In this document: positions 54,596 through 62,991 of the stretch, in pieces
Layout of the letters: every line of letters begins with the position of its first letter
Numbering within the stretch: the stretch's first letter is position 1
Assembly: GCF_000614125.1 (NCBI RefSeq)
Contig: NZ_BAKJ01000009.1
Location: 55,211 to 119,210 of the forward strand
Direction of reading: 5' to 3'
Source: Bacteroides rodentium JCM 16496
GTDB lineage: Bacteria; Bacteroidota; Bacteroidia; Bacteroidales; Bacteroidaceae
DNA: 64,000 nt
The notes under the pieces: model-generated
Seen by the model: only the letters and a program-made list of their open reading frames with translations
Database searches by the model: none
What the model was told of the DNA's origin: nothing
Position numbers and translations under genes: made by a program

Positions 54596-54626
54596 GGCTG
54601 TAATGATTTAAAAGTTTGCTGTATAT

Positions 54627-55265
54627 TTACCGGAAGAACGGATTCTCCGCTTTCTCTATTCCTATGGTAGTCGGTGCTCCGTGTCCGGGATAGACAATCG
54701 TGTCGTTGGGCAGGATGAACAGACGGCTGCAAATATGCTCTATCAGTTCGTCGAAGTTGCCGCCGGCAAGGTCGGCGCGACCGATGCTGCCTTGAAACAG
54801 TACATCCCCCGAAAACATGCAGTGGTCTGCCGCGCAATAGTACACCAAGCTGCCCGGCGAGTGTCCCGGCACATGGATGGCTTCCAGTTTCGTATTGCCG
54901 AAGGTGATGATGTCTCCATCGTGCAGATAAGTGCCCAGGGGCACGGGGGCTTCCTGCAGTTGGAAGCCGAACATGCGGCTTTGTTTCGGCGCTTCGTCAA
55001 TCCAGAATTCATCGGCCTGGTTGGCTTCGGCCTTCAGACCGAACTCTTTCAGCATGAAAGGATTGCCGAAGATATGGTCCAGATGCAGATGGGTATTCAG
55101 CAGATGTTTCACATTCAGCCCATTCTTGATGATGAAGTCTTTCAAGGCCTGCTTTTCTTCCTCATAAAAACAGCCCGGGTCAATGACGACCGCTTCATTG
55201 GTTTCGTCCCAAAGCACATAACAGTTCTCCGGGAACATATTAAATTCGAATCTCTTTATTTTCAT
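54627..55265 (-). CDS. MBL-fold metal-dependent hydrolase
   Basis: 212-aa glyoxalase II-like protein. Zinc ligands in LLNTHLHLDHIFGNP (HxHxDH, about residue 57), HVPGHSPGSLVYY, SGDVLFQGSIGRADL and VYPGHGAPTTIG. It is probably a thioester or acylglutathione hydrolase; glutathione is absent in Bacteroides, so another thiol is likely. Lies 31 bp upstream of gcvP on the same strand. Confidence 0.92.
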   Translation of the reverse strand: MKIKRFEFNMFPENCYVLWDETNEAVVIDPGCFYEEEKQALKDFIIKNGLNVKHLLNTHLHLDHIFGNPFMLKEFGLKAEANQADEFWIDEAPKQSRMFGFQLQEAPVPLGTYLHDGDIITFGNTKLEAIHVPGHSPGSLVYYCAADHCMFSGDVLFQGSIGRADLAGGNFDELIEHICSRLFILPNDTIVYPGHGAPTTIGIEKAENPFFR

Positions 55266-55283
55266 ATTATGTATTTAGATTTC

Positions 55284-55347
55284 TAAACCTCAACTTTAGC
55301 GCCGTAAACCTTCACTTTACGATGCTCAACCTCTACTTTAGGTGTCC
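55284..55347. repeat. 21-bp tandem array, three units
   Basis: Units at 55284, 55305 and 55326: TAAACCTCAACTTTAGCGCC, TAAACCTTCACTTTACGATG, TCAACCTCTACTTTAGGTGT, each plus one base. Read on the minus strand this is TAAAGTNGAGGTTTA, the same family as 23992-24088. Located between rsmG's end and the MBL gene's start. Confidence 0.85.
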
Positions 55348-55353
55348 TATCTC

Positions 55354-55973
55354 TCATCCCCCTACATATACTACCTTCTTTGTCTCAAAGAACTCCTCTT
55401 CAAAGAACTCCTTCAAGTCCCACAGCGTGGTCTTGTTCTTGACGGGCATGGTTTCGTTTCCCAATTCGCCCCCCTTGAGGCAAATCAGTCCGTTGGGCAA
55501 TGCATTCTGCTGTTTGGAGGAGATGTTTTTGCGGATAATCTTCAGTAGGTCTGTCAGCGGCATCACGGCACGGCTCACCACAAAGTCGAACTTCCCTTTT
55601 TCCTCCTCTGCGCGGGCATGGCGGAAGGTGACGTTTTTCAGTCCGATGCTGCCGGCAACTTCGGTGGCTACGTGCACTTTCTTGCCGATGCTGTCCACCA
55701 GATGGAACTGCACTTCGGGGAAAAGGATGGCAAGCGGGATTCCCGGAAAGCCTCCTCCCGTGCCGAGGTCCATAATCTGTGTTCCCGGCTTGAAGCGGAT
55801 TACCTTGCTATGCCCAGAGAATGCAGCACATGGTGCTCGTACAAGTTCTCGATATCTTTGCGTGAAATGACATTAATCTTAGAGTTCCAGTCCGTATAGA
55901 GGTCGTAGAGTGCGGCAAACTGCCGCTTCTGCTCTTCCGTCAGGTCCGGGAAATATTTGAGTATTAAATCCAT
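55354..55973 (-). CDS. rsmG: 16S rRNA m7G527 methyltransferase, frameshifted
   Basis: About 206 aa after repair. Start MDLILKYFPDLTEEQKRQFA; NVISRKDIENLYEHHVLHSL is the conserved RsmG N-terminal motif, MDLGTGGGFPGIPLAI the SAM-binding site (about residue 68), FDFVVSRAVMPL a later one. The frame stops near 55804 after GIAR; one base restores GIAKVIRFKPGTQIMDLG (or GIARVIRF). Loss in other bacteria gives low-level streptomycin resistance, so a real null would be selectable, but the break type matches the others here. Confidence 0.93.
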
Positions 55974-56010
55974 TGTGAATTTTATGTTGATAGACAATTG
56001 ATTGCAGTCT

Positions 56011-56877
56011 CTATTTGGCATCAGTCTTTATAGCACTGCTCAATATAATGAACCCGCCGTTCATCAGAGGTGCTATGTCCTCATAGGGCAATGTGATTTT
56101 GGTTGCTCCCATTACATATGGGGCAATTTCATATACATTATAGTAGAAGGTGATTCCCGTTGGGTCCAAATAGAAATTCTCGATAGGCTCCAGGTCGCCG
56201 GTGGTGGCGTAACCCATGTCTTCCAGCTCTTGGCGGGTGCTGGCGTTGTTGTCTGCCATCAGCTGTTTCCAAAGCAAGTCGGTCAGCGTTTCCTTATAGT
56301 CGCCTTCAAAGAGGTCGTCCAGGCGGATGGGGCTTAGGGTCTTTAGGTCGAGGTTGAGGAAGGTGGACATATAGATGCCGTGTGCGCCGCCGGTATATTC
56401 ATTGTAATCTATGCGGTAGGTCAGTATCAAGGTATTGCACAGCTGCACATGGCTTTCGATTCCTTTATAATAGGAATACCAGGCTCCTATGCTCTGCTCG
56501 TCCTGTTTGTCCTCCTCGTCTTTCTTGTACATCGGCTCCAGGTCATTGCGGTAGTCGCCGACATATTTCTCCGTATATTTCTTGACAGCTTCTTCGGGTG
56601 TCATCGCCATGTACTTGTCGCCGAAGCAGGCAGAGAGGAAGAAGGTGTTCAGACTGTCTTTCAGCCTCACGTCGGATGACTGGCTGGCGTAGGCAACGTT
56701 GAGGATGAGGTTGCAGGCCGGCTTGGCTGTGTCTCCGAAGAGATGTACGGTTTCGTTTACTTGTATACTGTCGAACTCCAACGCGTATGCGTTTTTGTTC
56801 ACGGTGTTACCGCAGGAAAAGAAAAAGCCGCTTGCCGCAAGCAGAAGGACAAGTAGGCTGACAGTTTGCTTTTTCAT
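56011..56877 (-). CDS. DUF4163/DUF3298 (RsiV-like) lipoprotein
   Basis: 288 aa. Lipobox FFFSCGN (Cys about residue 22), a DUF4163 segment (about 25-150) and a C-terminal DUF3298 domain with TYRIDYNEYTGGAHGIYMST (about residue 165) and YEIAPYVMGATKITLPYEDI near the end. The same C-terminal domain in B. subtilis RsiV binds lysozyme, but most DUF3298 proteins have no known function. Exported to the periplasm or outer membrane. Single-gene unit. Confidence 0.88.
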   Translation of the reverse strand: MKKQTVSLLVLLLAASGFFFSCGNTVNKNAYALEFDSIQVNETVHLFGDTAKPACNLILNVAYASQSSDVRLKDSLNTFFLSACFGDKYMAMTPEEAVKKYTEKYVGDYRNDLEPMYKKDEEDKQDEQSIGAWYSYYKGIESHVQLCNTLILTYRIDYNEYTGGAHGIYMSTFLNLDLKTLSPIRLDDLFEGDYKETLTDLLWKQLMADNNASTRQELEDMGYATTGDLEPIENFYLDPTGITFYYNVYEIAPYVMGATKITLPYEDIAPLMNGGFIILSSAIKTDAK

Positions 56878-56999
56878 ATTGAATTTCGTTTATAAATCAA
56901 CATATCAATCAAAAAACTTTATCGACAAATATAGAACTTATTAACGAACTGCACGCATAAAAAAGGAAAAATTAATTCCGGCAAACGGTTAAAACTTTC

Positions 57000-57007
57000 T
57001 ATCTTTG
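57000..57007 (+). promoter_or_regulatory. -7 box of the metal cluster
   Basis: TATCTTTG 8 bp before the start codon of the Cys/His-rich gene; the mRNA is probably nearly leaderless. Confidence 0.6.
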
Positions 57008-57015
57008 CAGCGCTT

Positions 57016-57414
57016 ATGAAGGAACTCCGTTACATACTGGCTGTACTCTTTTCCTCCCTTATCATTATAAGCGGAGTGGGGATTTCTGTAGTTCAGTATT
57101 GCTGTGCCGGATGCGAGACGACACAAAGTTGCTGCACCTCCGGCTGTTCCAAATGCCATCATGCACATCATGGTTCACAAAAAACGTGCAAGGATACCGG
57201 TTGTACAGCCGTCTACTACAAGGTGGATTTCGTGAAGCATGTACACGAGTCTGCTTCGTTTGTGCCGCCCCTTACGCTGTATTGTGAGCAATTACCACTT
57301 TTTGATTACTCTTTGCCGCAAGTGGCTTATACTCCGAAGGTGCATTTCGGGGCGCCGCCATATGTCGTCGGCTCGCGTCATTATCTGGCGCTTTATTCTA
57401 CGCTTATCATTTAG
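57016..57414 (+). CDS. small exported Cys/His-rich protein (HYC_CC_PP-like)
   Basis: 132 aa. N-terminal hydrophobic segment (about residues 5-25), then a dense metal-ligand run: QYCCAGCETTQSCC, SGCSKCHHAHHG and CKDTGC (about residues 28-64). A conserved-looking FVKHVHESASFVPP follows. This matches the layout of the Bacteroidetes HYC_CC_PP family (here QYC instead of HYC), proposed to bind metal. First gene of the TonB receptor/HMA/P-type ATPase cluster, which favours copper or zinc; the metal is not known. Confidence 0.7.
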   Translation: MKELRYILAVLFSSLIIISGVGISVVQYCCAGCETTQSCCTSGCSKCHHAHHGSQKTCKDTGCTAVYYKVDFVKHVHESASFVPPLTLYCEQLPLFDYSLPQVAYTPKVHFGAPPYVVGSRHYLALYSTLII

Positions 57415-57485
57415 TTTTCGTTGCATGTATAATACATGTCTGTAATTTGTAGCATAGACTAACCCCATAAAATAGTACTAACTCC

Positions 57486-57628
57486 AATTCCCCTCCTCCT
57501 GGGAGGAGGGGTGCCCGTAGGGCGGGGTGGTAGAGAGCATAAGGCAATGATGATTATAATCAACACCTCTGTCTGTGACGCTACCACCTCCCCCTGCGGG
57601 TACTCCTCCTCCCCGGAGGAGGAGAATT
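57486..57628. repeat. paired-palindrome (BIME-like) element, copy 2, inverted
   Basis: Begins AATTCCCCTCCTCCTGGGAG, ends GGAGGAGGAGAATT. It is the reverse complement of the element at 5556-5696 apart from the central ~45 bp and a few bases. It fills most of the 306-bp gap between the Cys/His-rich gene and the TonB receptor; no gene is in that gap. Confidence 0.88.
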
Positions 57629-57720
57629 TGAGTTACTCAACTTAATTACTATCTATGTTACCCCATTAATAAAGAGTTAATACTCTAATTTATTATTTTC
57701 ATCCTAAACTAAAAATAGCA

Positions 57721-59936
57721 ATGAAATACAACTTGATAGCCATCCTTCTGTTCTCTTTCACCGCCTTGCAGGCGCAGGTAAAGGGGACGGTAAAGGATAA
57801 TTTGGGCGACCCGATTGCGGGTGCCAACCTCTTCTGGCAGGGAACCACTCAAGGCACCACCACTTCGGCGGACGGTACCTTCTCCTTGTCCAAACCCAAT
57901 GACAGGCATATGCTTGTAGTCAGCTTTATCGGTTTTGAGAACGATACGATACACGTCAGTAACCGCAATGAGACGCTCGACATTGTCTTGCGCGAAGGGG
58001 TGGAACTGAGCGAGGTGAATGTGGTCAGCCGTAAGTTGGGCACCATGAAGCTGCGCAACAGTGTGATGAACGAAGATATGATAAGCAGCGCCGAGTTGAG
58101 CCGTGCCGCCTGCTGTAACTTGGGAGAGAGTTTTGTGACCAATCCCTCGGTGGACGTCACTTACTCTGACGCCGCCACCGGTGCCAAGCAAATCAAGCTT
58201 CTGGGCTTGTCCGGCACGTATGTGCAGATGATGACGGAGAATATCCCCAACTACCGCGGCTCTGCCGCCCCCTACGGCTTGGGCTATGTGCCCGGGCCAT
58301 GGATGCAGAGCATTCAGGTGAGCAAGGGCAGTTCGTCCGTGAAGAACGGCTATGAGGCCATCACGGGACAAATCAATGTGGAATTCAAGAAACCCCAGTT
58401 GCCCGAAGCCGACTGGTTCTCCGCCAATCTCTTTGCCAGCAGCACCAACCGCTATGAAGCCAATGCCGATGCCACGGTGAAACTCTCCAAACGCTGGAGC
58501 ACCTCTTTGCTGGCGCATTACGAGAATGAGACCAAAGCTCACGACAGCAACGATGACGGCTTTGCCGACATCCCCCGCGTGGAGCAGTACAACCTCTGGA
58601 ACCGCTGGGCATACATGGGCGACCGCTACGTCTTCCAGGCAGGCATCAAAGTGCTTACGGAAGACCGCAACAGCGGGCAAGTCGGCCATGGCAAAACACC
58701 TCTGACAGACCCTTATAAGATAAGTATAGGTACCGACCGCTACGAAGCCTTCACCAAGAACGCCTATATATTCAATAAGGAGAAGAACACCAACCTGGCA
58801 TTGATTCTTTCCGGCTCCCTGCACAAGCAGGATGCCTTGTACGGACGGAAAATCTACGATGTGGACCAGCACAACGCTTATGCCTCCCTGCTGTTCGAGA
58901 CGGAACTGACCAAGCGTCAAAGCCTTTCTGCCGGACTGAGCTTCAACTATGACTCCTATGACCAGCACTACCGCCTGGACAATGACGCCGCACAGCCTTT
59001 GACGAAGAAATTCACCAAAGAAGCCGTCCCCGGCGCCTACGTGCAGTACACCTACAACTGGGACGATAAACTGGTGCTGATGGGTGGCATTCGCGGCGAC
59101 CATAGCAGCGAGTACGGCTATTTCGTCACCCCGCGTTTCCATGTGAAGTACAATCCCAACGAGTATGTACATTTCCGTCTTTCGGCAGGAAAGGGATACC
59201 GCACGAACCATGTGCTGGCCGAGAATAACTACCTGCTGGCAAGCAGCCGCCGGATAGACATCGCCAAACGTCTTGACCAGGATGAGGCCTGGAACTATGG
59301 CGCAAGCACTTCCGCCTATATTCCCTTGTTCGGCAAAACCTTGAACCTGAATGCGGAATACTATTACACGGATTTCAGCAAGCAGGTGGTGGTAGACATG
59401 GATACGGACCCGCATGCCGTTCTGTTCTACAACCTTCACGGTCGTTCCTATTCGCAGGTAGTGCAGGTGGAGGCAAGCTATCCGTTCTTCCCGGGTTTTA
59501 CCTTTACCGCGGCTTACCGTTGGACGGATGCCAAGACCAACTACAACGGAGAGCTGATGGAGAAGCCCCTCACCAGCAAATACAAAGGCTTGCTGACGGC
59601 TTCTTATCAGACACCCTTGGGATTGTGGCAGTTTGATGTAACTTTGCAACTGAACGGTGGCGGGCGCATGCCGGCTCCATACGAACTGACAGACGGCAAC
59701 TGGTCGTGGGAAAGGCGCTATGGCGGCTTCGAGCAGTTGAGTGCCAGGTGACACGTTATTTCCGCCGTTGGTCTATATACGTCGGTGGCGAGAATCTGAC
59801 GAACTTCAAGCAGAAGAACCCCATCATCGACGCTTCCAATCCCTGGGGAAGCAACTTTGATGCTACGATGGTGTGGGGACCGATGCATGGAGCAAAGGCG
59901 TATGTAGGCGTACGCTTCAATTTACCGAGAATATGA
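57721..59936 (+). CDS. TonB-dependent receptor of the metal cluster, frameshifted
   Basis: About 738 aa after repair. Signal peptide (MKYNLIAILLFSFTALQAQ), carboxypeptidase-like domain (VKGTVKDNLGDPIAGANLFW), plug with LLGLSGTYVQMMTENIPNYR, then a barrel. The frame stops near 59751 after LSAR; one restored C (GCC CAG GTG) gives SAQVTRYFRRWSIYVGGENL and the C-terminal KAYVGVRFNLPRI. Flanked by a Cys/His-rich protein and HMA gene, so metal or metallophore uptake is the best guess. Confidence 0.9.
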
Positions 59937-60002
59937 ATGACATAAGATTCAATTTCGAACAGAAGAAGGAATAATATTATCTACTTAATCAATAACGAAA
60001 CA

Positions 60003-60314
60003 ATGAAAACAAGAAGATTTTTAATGACTTTGGCAGTCGTACTTTTCTGTGCATCTGCCGCAATGGCAAAAGACATCCGTACAGCCGTGTTTAAGGTGGC
60101 ACAGATGAAGTGTGAGAACTGTGTAAGGAAGATAAACAATAACATCCGTTTTGAGAAGGGACTGAAGGACTTCAACACAGACCTGAAGACAAAGACGGTA
60201 ACCATCACGTATGATGCCGACAAGACCAATGTGGAAAAGTTGAAAGAAGGTTTCCAAAAGTTCCATTATGAAGCGGAGTTTGTCAAGGAAACCAGGCAGG
60301 CCGATAAGAAGTAA
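60003..60314 (+). CDS. exported HMA-domain metallochaperone
   Basis: 103 aa. Cleavable signal peptide (MKTRRFLMTLAVVLFCASAA, cleavage after AMA) and one heavy-metal-associated domain with VAQMKCENCVRKINNNIRFE (CxxC, about residue 37). A soluble, periplasmic metal-binding chaperone, likely for Cu(I) or Zn. It lies 66 bp after the receptor and 70 bp before the P-type ATPase, which lacks an HMA domain of its own, so the two may work together. Confidence 0.9.
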   Translation: MKTRRFLMTLAVVLFCASAAMAKDIRTAVFKVAQMKCENCVRKINNNIRFEKGLKDFNTDLKTKTVTITYDADKTNVEKLKEGFQKFHYEAEFVKETRQADKK

Positions 60315-60384
60315 TTGAACAAACTGCTCATTCCGGTTGTTGCATTATGAAAGCGGAACAACAACCATCTAAAAAATAAATCGG

Positions 60385-62079
60385 ATGAGCAATATAATTA
60401 CTAAGGCACATCCCGTGCTGGATATGCACAGCACGGGATTGCGCGTCGTCGGTGCATGGCTTTTTGCCATCGTGCTGATACTGTTTTCTACAGTCTTTGT
60501 GCATATACCCTATGCCCGTGAAATACAGATGGTACTGGCAATTCCGGTACTGCTGTTTTTCGGCGCTCCTTTTTATGTCGGTGCCTGGAAGGGGACCCGG
60601 TCGGGCCGCAACAATATAGACCGTCTGGTGGCGCTTACCACCTCTGTGGCTTTTCTGTTCAGTGTGTTCAATACTTTCTTCCCGGATTATTGGCTGGGTA
60701 TCGGGCTGGAACCGCATGTCTATTATGGGGTTGCCGCCGTCATCATCGCCTTTTCCCTGACTGGCGAGTTTATGGAGGAACGTGCCCGGAGAAATGTGTC
60801 GGCGGCTATCCGTCGGTTGGGAGGCTGGCAGCATAACGCAGCCCGAGTACTGCCGGAGAAGCAACGCATTGACGACCGCGTTGCCGAGCTTTTTGTCCCG
60901 GTCATTCTCATCATTTCCCTGCTGACCTTTTTTATATGGGTGTTCTTCGGAGGCATCGATGTAGTGTCACACGGTCTGTTTGCCGCTTTGTCCGTATTGG
61001 TGGTGGCTTGTCCGTGTGTGGTAGGGCTGGCCACTCCAGTAGCTTTGGCGGCGGGCCTCAATAAAGCTGCCCGCAATCATATCCTAATCAGGGACACTTC
61101 CGCTTTAGAGCAGATGCGCAATGTGGATGTGGTGGTATTCGACAAGACCGGGACCCTGACAGAAGGACATCCTACGGTAATAGGCTGGCTGTGGGCGCAA
61201 GGGCAGGAGGAGTATTATAAAGATGTACTGCTTGCTGCCGAGTCTACTTCGGACCATCCTCTGGCAGAAGCAATCGTTACGGCTCTGGAAGGGGAGGAAC
61301 AGGTTACCCCTGCCCACCTGGACGGTTTCGAAAACATTACCGGAAAAGGTGTCAGAGTGGCCTATCGAGGTGCGGAATATTGGGTAGGAAGCCATAAACT
61401 GCTGAAAGATTATCAAGCCAATTTGTCGGATATCCTGGCCGATATGCTGACGCAATATGAATCGGACGGAAACAGTATTGTCTACTTTGGACGTGAGAAC
61501 GATTTGCTTGCCGTTATTGCCATCAAGGACCAGTTGAGGGTGACTTCTATGGAAGCTATCCGGGAACTGCGTATTCAGGACATCGAGATATGCATGCTTA
61601 CGGGAGACGGTGAGCGTACAGCTTCTTCCGTGGCCGGCAGTTTGGGTATCATGCGTTTCGTGGCCGATGCCATGCCCGATGACAAAGAGGATTTCATCCA
61701 TAAGCTGCAGCTTCAAGGTAAAACGGTCGCCATGATAGGTGACGGCGTGAACGATGCGCAAGCCTTGAGCTGTGCTGATGTAAGCATTGCCATGGGAAAG
61801 GGGACCGATACGCTGGTGGACACCGCCATGATTACTCTCAGGACTTCAGACCTGCTGCTGTTGCCCAAAGTTTTCCGGTTGTCTCACCAGACTGTGAGCC
61901 TCATGTACCGGAATCTGTTTTGGGCTTTCATCTATAATACAGTGGGTGTCTTTGTCGCAGCCGGAGTACTCTATCCCGTCTATGACATCCTGCTGAGCCC
62001 TGCGCTGGCAGGTGCTGTCATGGCTCTTTCTTGTGTATCCGTGGCTTTGAGCAGCCTTCGTCTGAGTTCCAGGTTCTGA
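60385..62079 (+). CDS. P1B-type heavy-metal ATPase lacking the actuator domain
   Basis: 564 aa, against about 650-750 for the family. Transmembrane CPC motif VVACPCVVGLATPVALAAG (about residue 210), phosphorylation site VVVFDKTGTLTEGHPTV (about residue 250), hinge AMIGDGVNDAQALSCADVSI, and an HP pair SDHPLAEAI are present. The A domain with its TGE(S) dephosphorylation loop is missing: the frame passes directly from RRLGGWQHNAARVLPEKQ to RIDDRVAELFVPVILIISL (about residues 140-170) without a break. No N-terminal HMA. The CPC motif fits Cu(I)/Cd/Zn. As read, a full pump cycle is not possible. Confidence 0.9.
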   Translation: MSNIITKAHPVLDMHSTGLRVVGAWLFAIVLILFSTVFVHIPYAREIQMVLAIPVLLFFGAPFYVGAWKGTRSGRNNIDRLVALTTSVAFLFSVFNTFFPDYWLGIGLEPHVYYGVAAVIIAFSLTGEFMEERARRNVSAAIRRLGGWQHNAARVLPEKQRIDDRVAELFVPVILIISLLTFFIWVFFGGIDVVSHGLFAALSVLVVACPCVVGLATPVALAAGLNKAARNHILIRDTSALEQMRNVDVVVFDKTGTLTEGHPTVIGWLWAQGQEEYYKDVLLAAESTSDHPLAEAIVTALEGEEQVTPAHLDGFENITGKGVRVAYRGAEYWVGSHKLLKDYQANLSDILADMLTQYESDGNSIVYFGRENDLLAVIAIKDQLRVTSMEAIRELRIQDIEICMLTGDGERTASSVAGSLGIMRFVADAMPDDKEDFIHKLQLQGKTVAMIGDGVNDAQALSCADVSIAMGKGTDTLVDTAMITLRTSDLLLLPKVFRLSHQTVSLMYRNLFWAFIYNTVGVFVAAGVLYPVYDILLSPALAGAVMALSCVSVALSSLRLSSRF

Positions 62080-62090
62080 CGGCTGTATTC

Positions 62091-62924
62091 TCAACTGTTC
62101 CTATACTCCAGCGGACTCATGCCCATATGCCTCTTGAAGTATTTTCCAAAGAAGGAAGCACTGGGGAAGTTCAGGGAATAGGCAATCTCCTGAATGGTCA
62201 TATTGGTTGATTTCAGTTTGGCTTTCACGTCTACGATGACGACGTGGGCGATGATGTCCAATACATTTCTGCCGGTCACCTGCCTCACGGTGGTGCTGAG
62301 GTGTTGCAGGGAGATGCCCAGTTTGTCGGCATAGAATTGCGCGCGGCGTTCGCGGGTATAGTTTTCGATGACGAGCTGCACCAGTTCGCGGCATATTTCC
62401 TCTTTCCGGCTCTTGTTCCCTTTTTGCATCTGCGGACGGTGGCAATACATTCTGTCTATGCCGCTGAGGAGCATGTTCAGCGTGCTCTGTGCCATTTTGG
62501 TGTCAGGAGGATAGGGACCGGTCGTGATGCGTGCCCATAGGGCAAAATAGTCCTTGAAGTAGGAGGCGACGGTAGGGTTGACAGCCAGTACCGGATACTC
62601 CAGTATTATGGAGAAGGAACTCAATGTAGACTGGATGAGGTTGACCCCATTGAGGCAATGGGAAGAAAACCCCACGAATCCCAGGCACACTTTTTCCTTT
62701 TGTTCGTAAAACTGTATGATAGTTCCGGGAAGCAGGGTAATAAAATCCCCTTGCTTGATTTCCGTATCCATCAGGTTGATGGATACCGTGATGGAACCTT
62801 CTATGCAAAGTGCAAAGATGCATGCTTTCAGGCGGCACGACTGTTTGTATATGTTTAGAATGTCTTCCGTTACTTCAGTCCATGCAATCATGTCTACTGG
62901 CAGGTCGACTTGAGGAAATTCCAT
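62091..62924 (-). CDS. AraC-family transcriptional regulator
   Basis: 277 aa. N-terminal cupin-like sensing domain (about 20-120: FALCIEGSITVSINLMDTEI) and a C-terminal double HTH (about 175-277) with FYADKLGISLQHLSTTVRQV and IQEIAYSLNFPSASFFGKYF, ending HMGMSPLEYRNS. Ends 11 bp after the convergent P-type ATPase stop. A -7 box TACCTTTG at 62956-62949 precedes it on the minus strand. Regulation of the metal genes is possible but not shown. Confidence 0.94.
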   Translation of the reverse strand: MEFPQVDLPVDMIAWTEVTEDILNIYKQSCRLKACIFALCIEGSITVSINLMDTEIKQGDFITLLPGTIIQFYEQKEKVCLGFVGFSSHCLNGVNLIQSTLSSFSIILEYPVLAVNPTVASYFKDYFALWARITTGPYPPDTKMAQSTLNMLLSGIDRMYCHRPQMQKGNKSRKEEICRELVQLVIENYTRERRAQFYADKLGISLQHLSTTVRQVTGRNVLDIIAHVVIVDVKAKLKSTNMTIQEIAYSLNFPSASFFGKYFKRHMGMSPLEYRNS

Positions 62925-62948
62925 ACGCTTTGTCGTTTAGAGTTCGCA

Positions 62949-62986
62949 CAAAGGTAATTCTTTTCCGGGAAAAAGTACTATATTTG
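62949..62986. promoter_or_regulatory. divergent -7 boxes of the AraC gene and lipB
   Basis: TACCTTTG on the minus strand at 62956-62949 and TATATTTG on the plus strand at 62979-62986, with the lipB start only 5 bp after the latter. Confidence 0.6.
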
Positions 62987-62991
62987 CCTCC

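Noticed and set aside
57016..57414. Metallothionein
   Set aside because: It has a membrane/export segment and a long Cys-poor C-terminal half, unlike compact cytosolic metallothioneins.
57709..59754. 681-codon minus-strand open frame opposite the metal-cluster TonB receptor
   Set aside because: Antisense shadow; the plus strand encodes a clear receptor with signal peptide, plug and barrel.
4735..62079. Widespread pseudogenisation of the region
   Set aside because: Breaks hit housekeeping genes, are nearly all single-base, all need added bases, and the sequence on both sides stays fully conserved.
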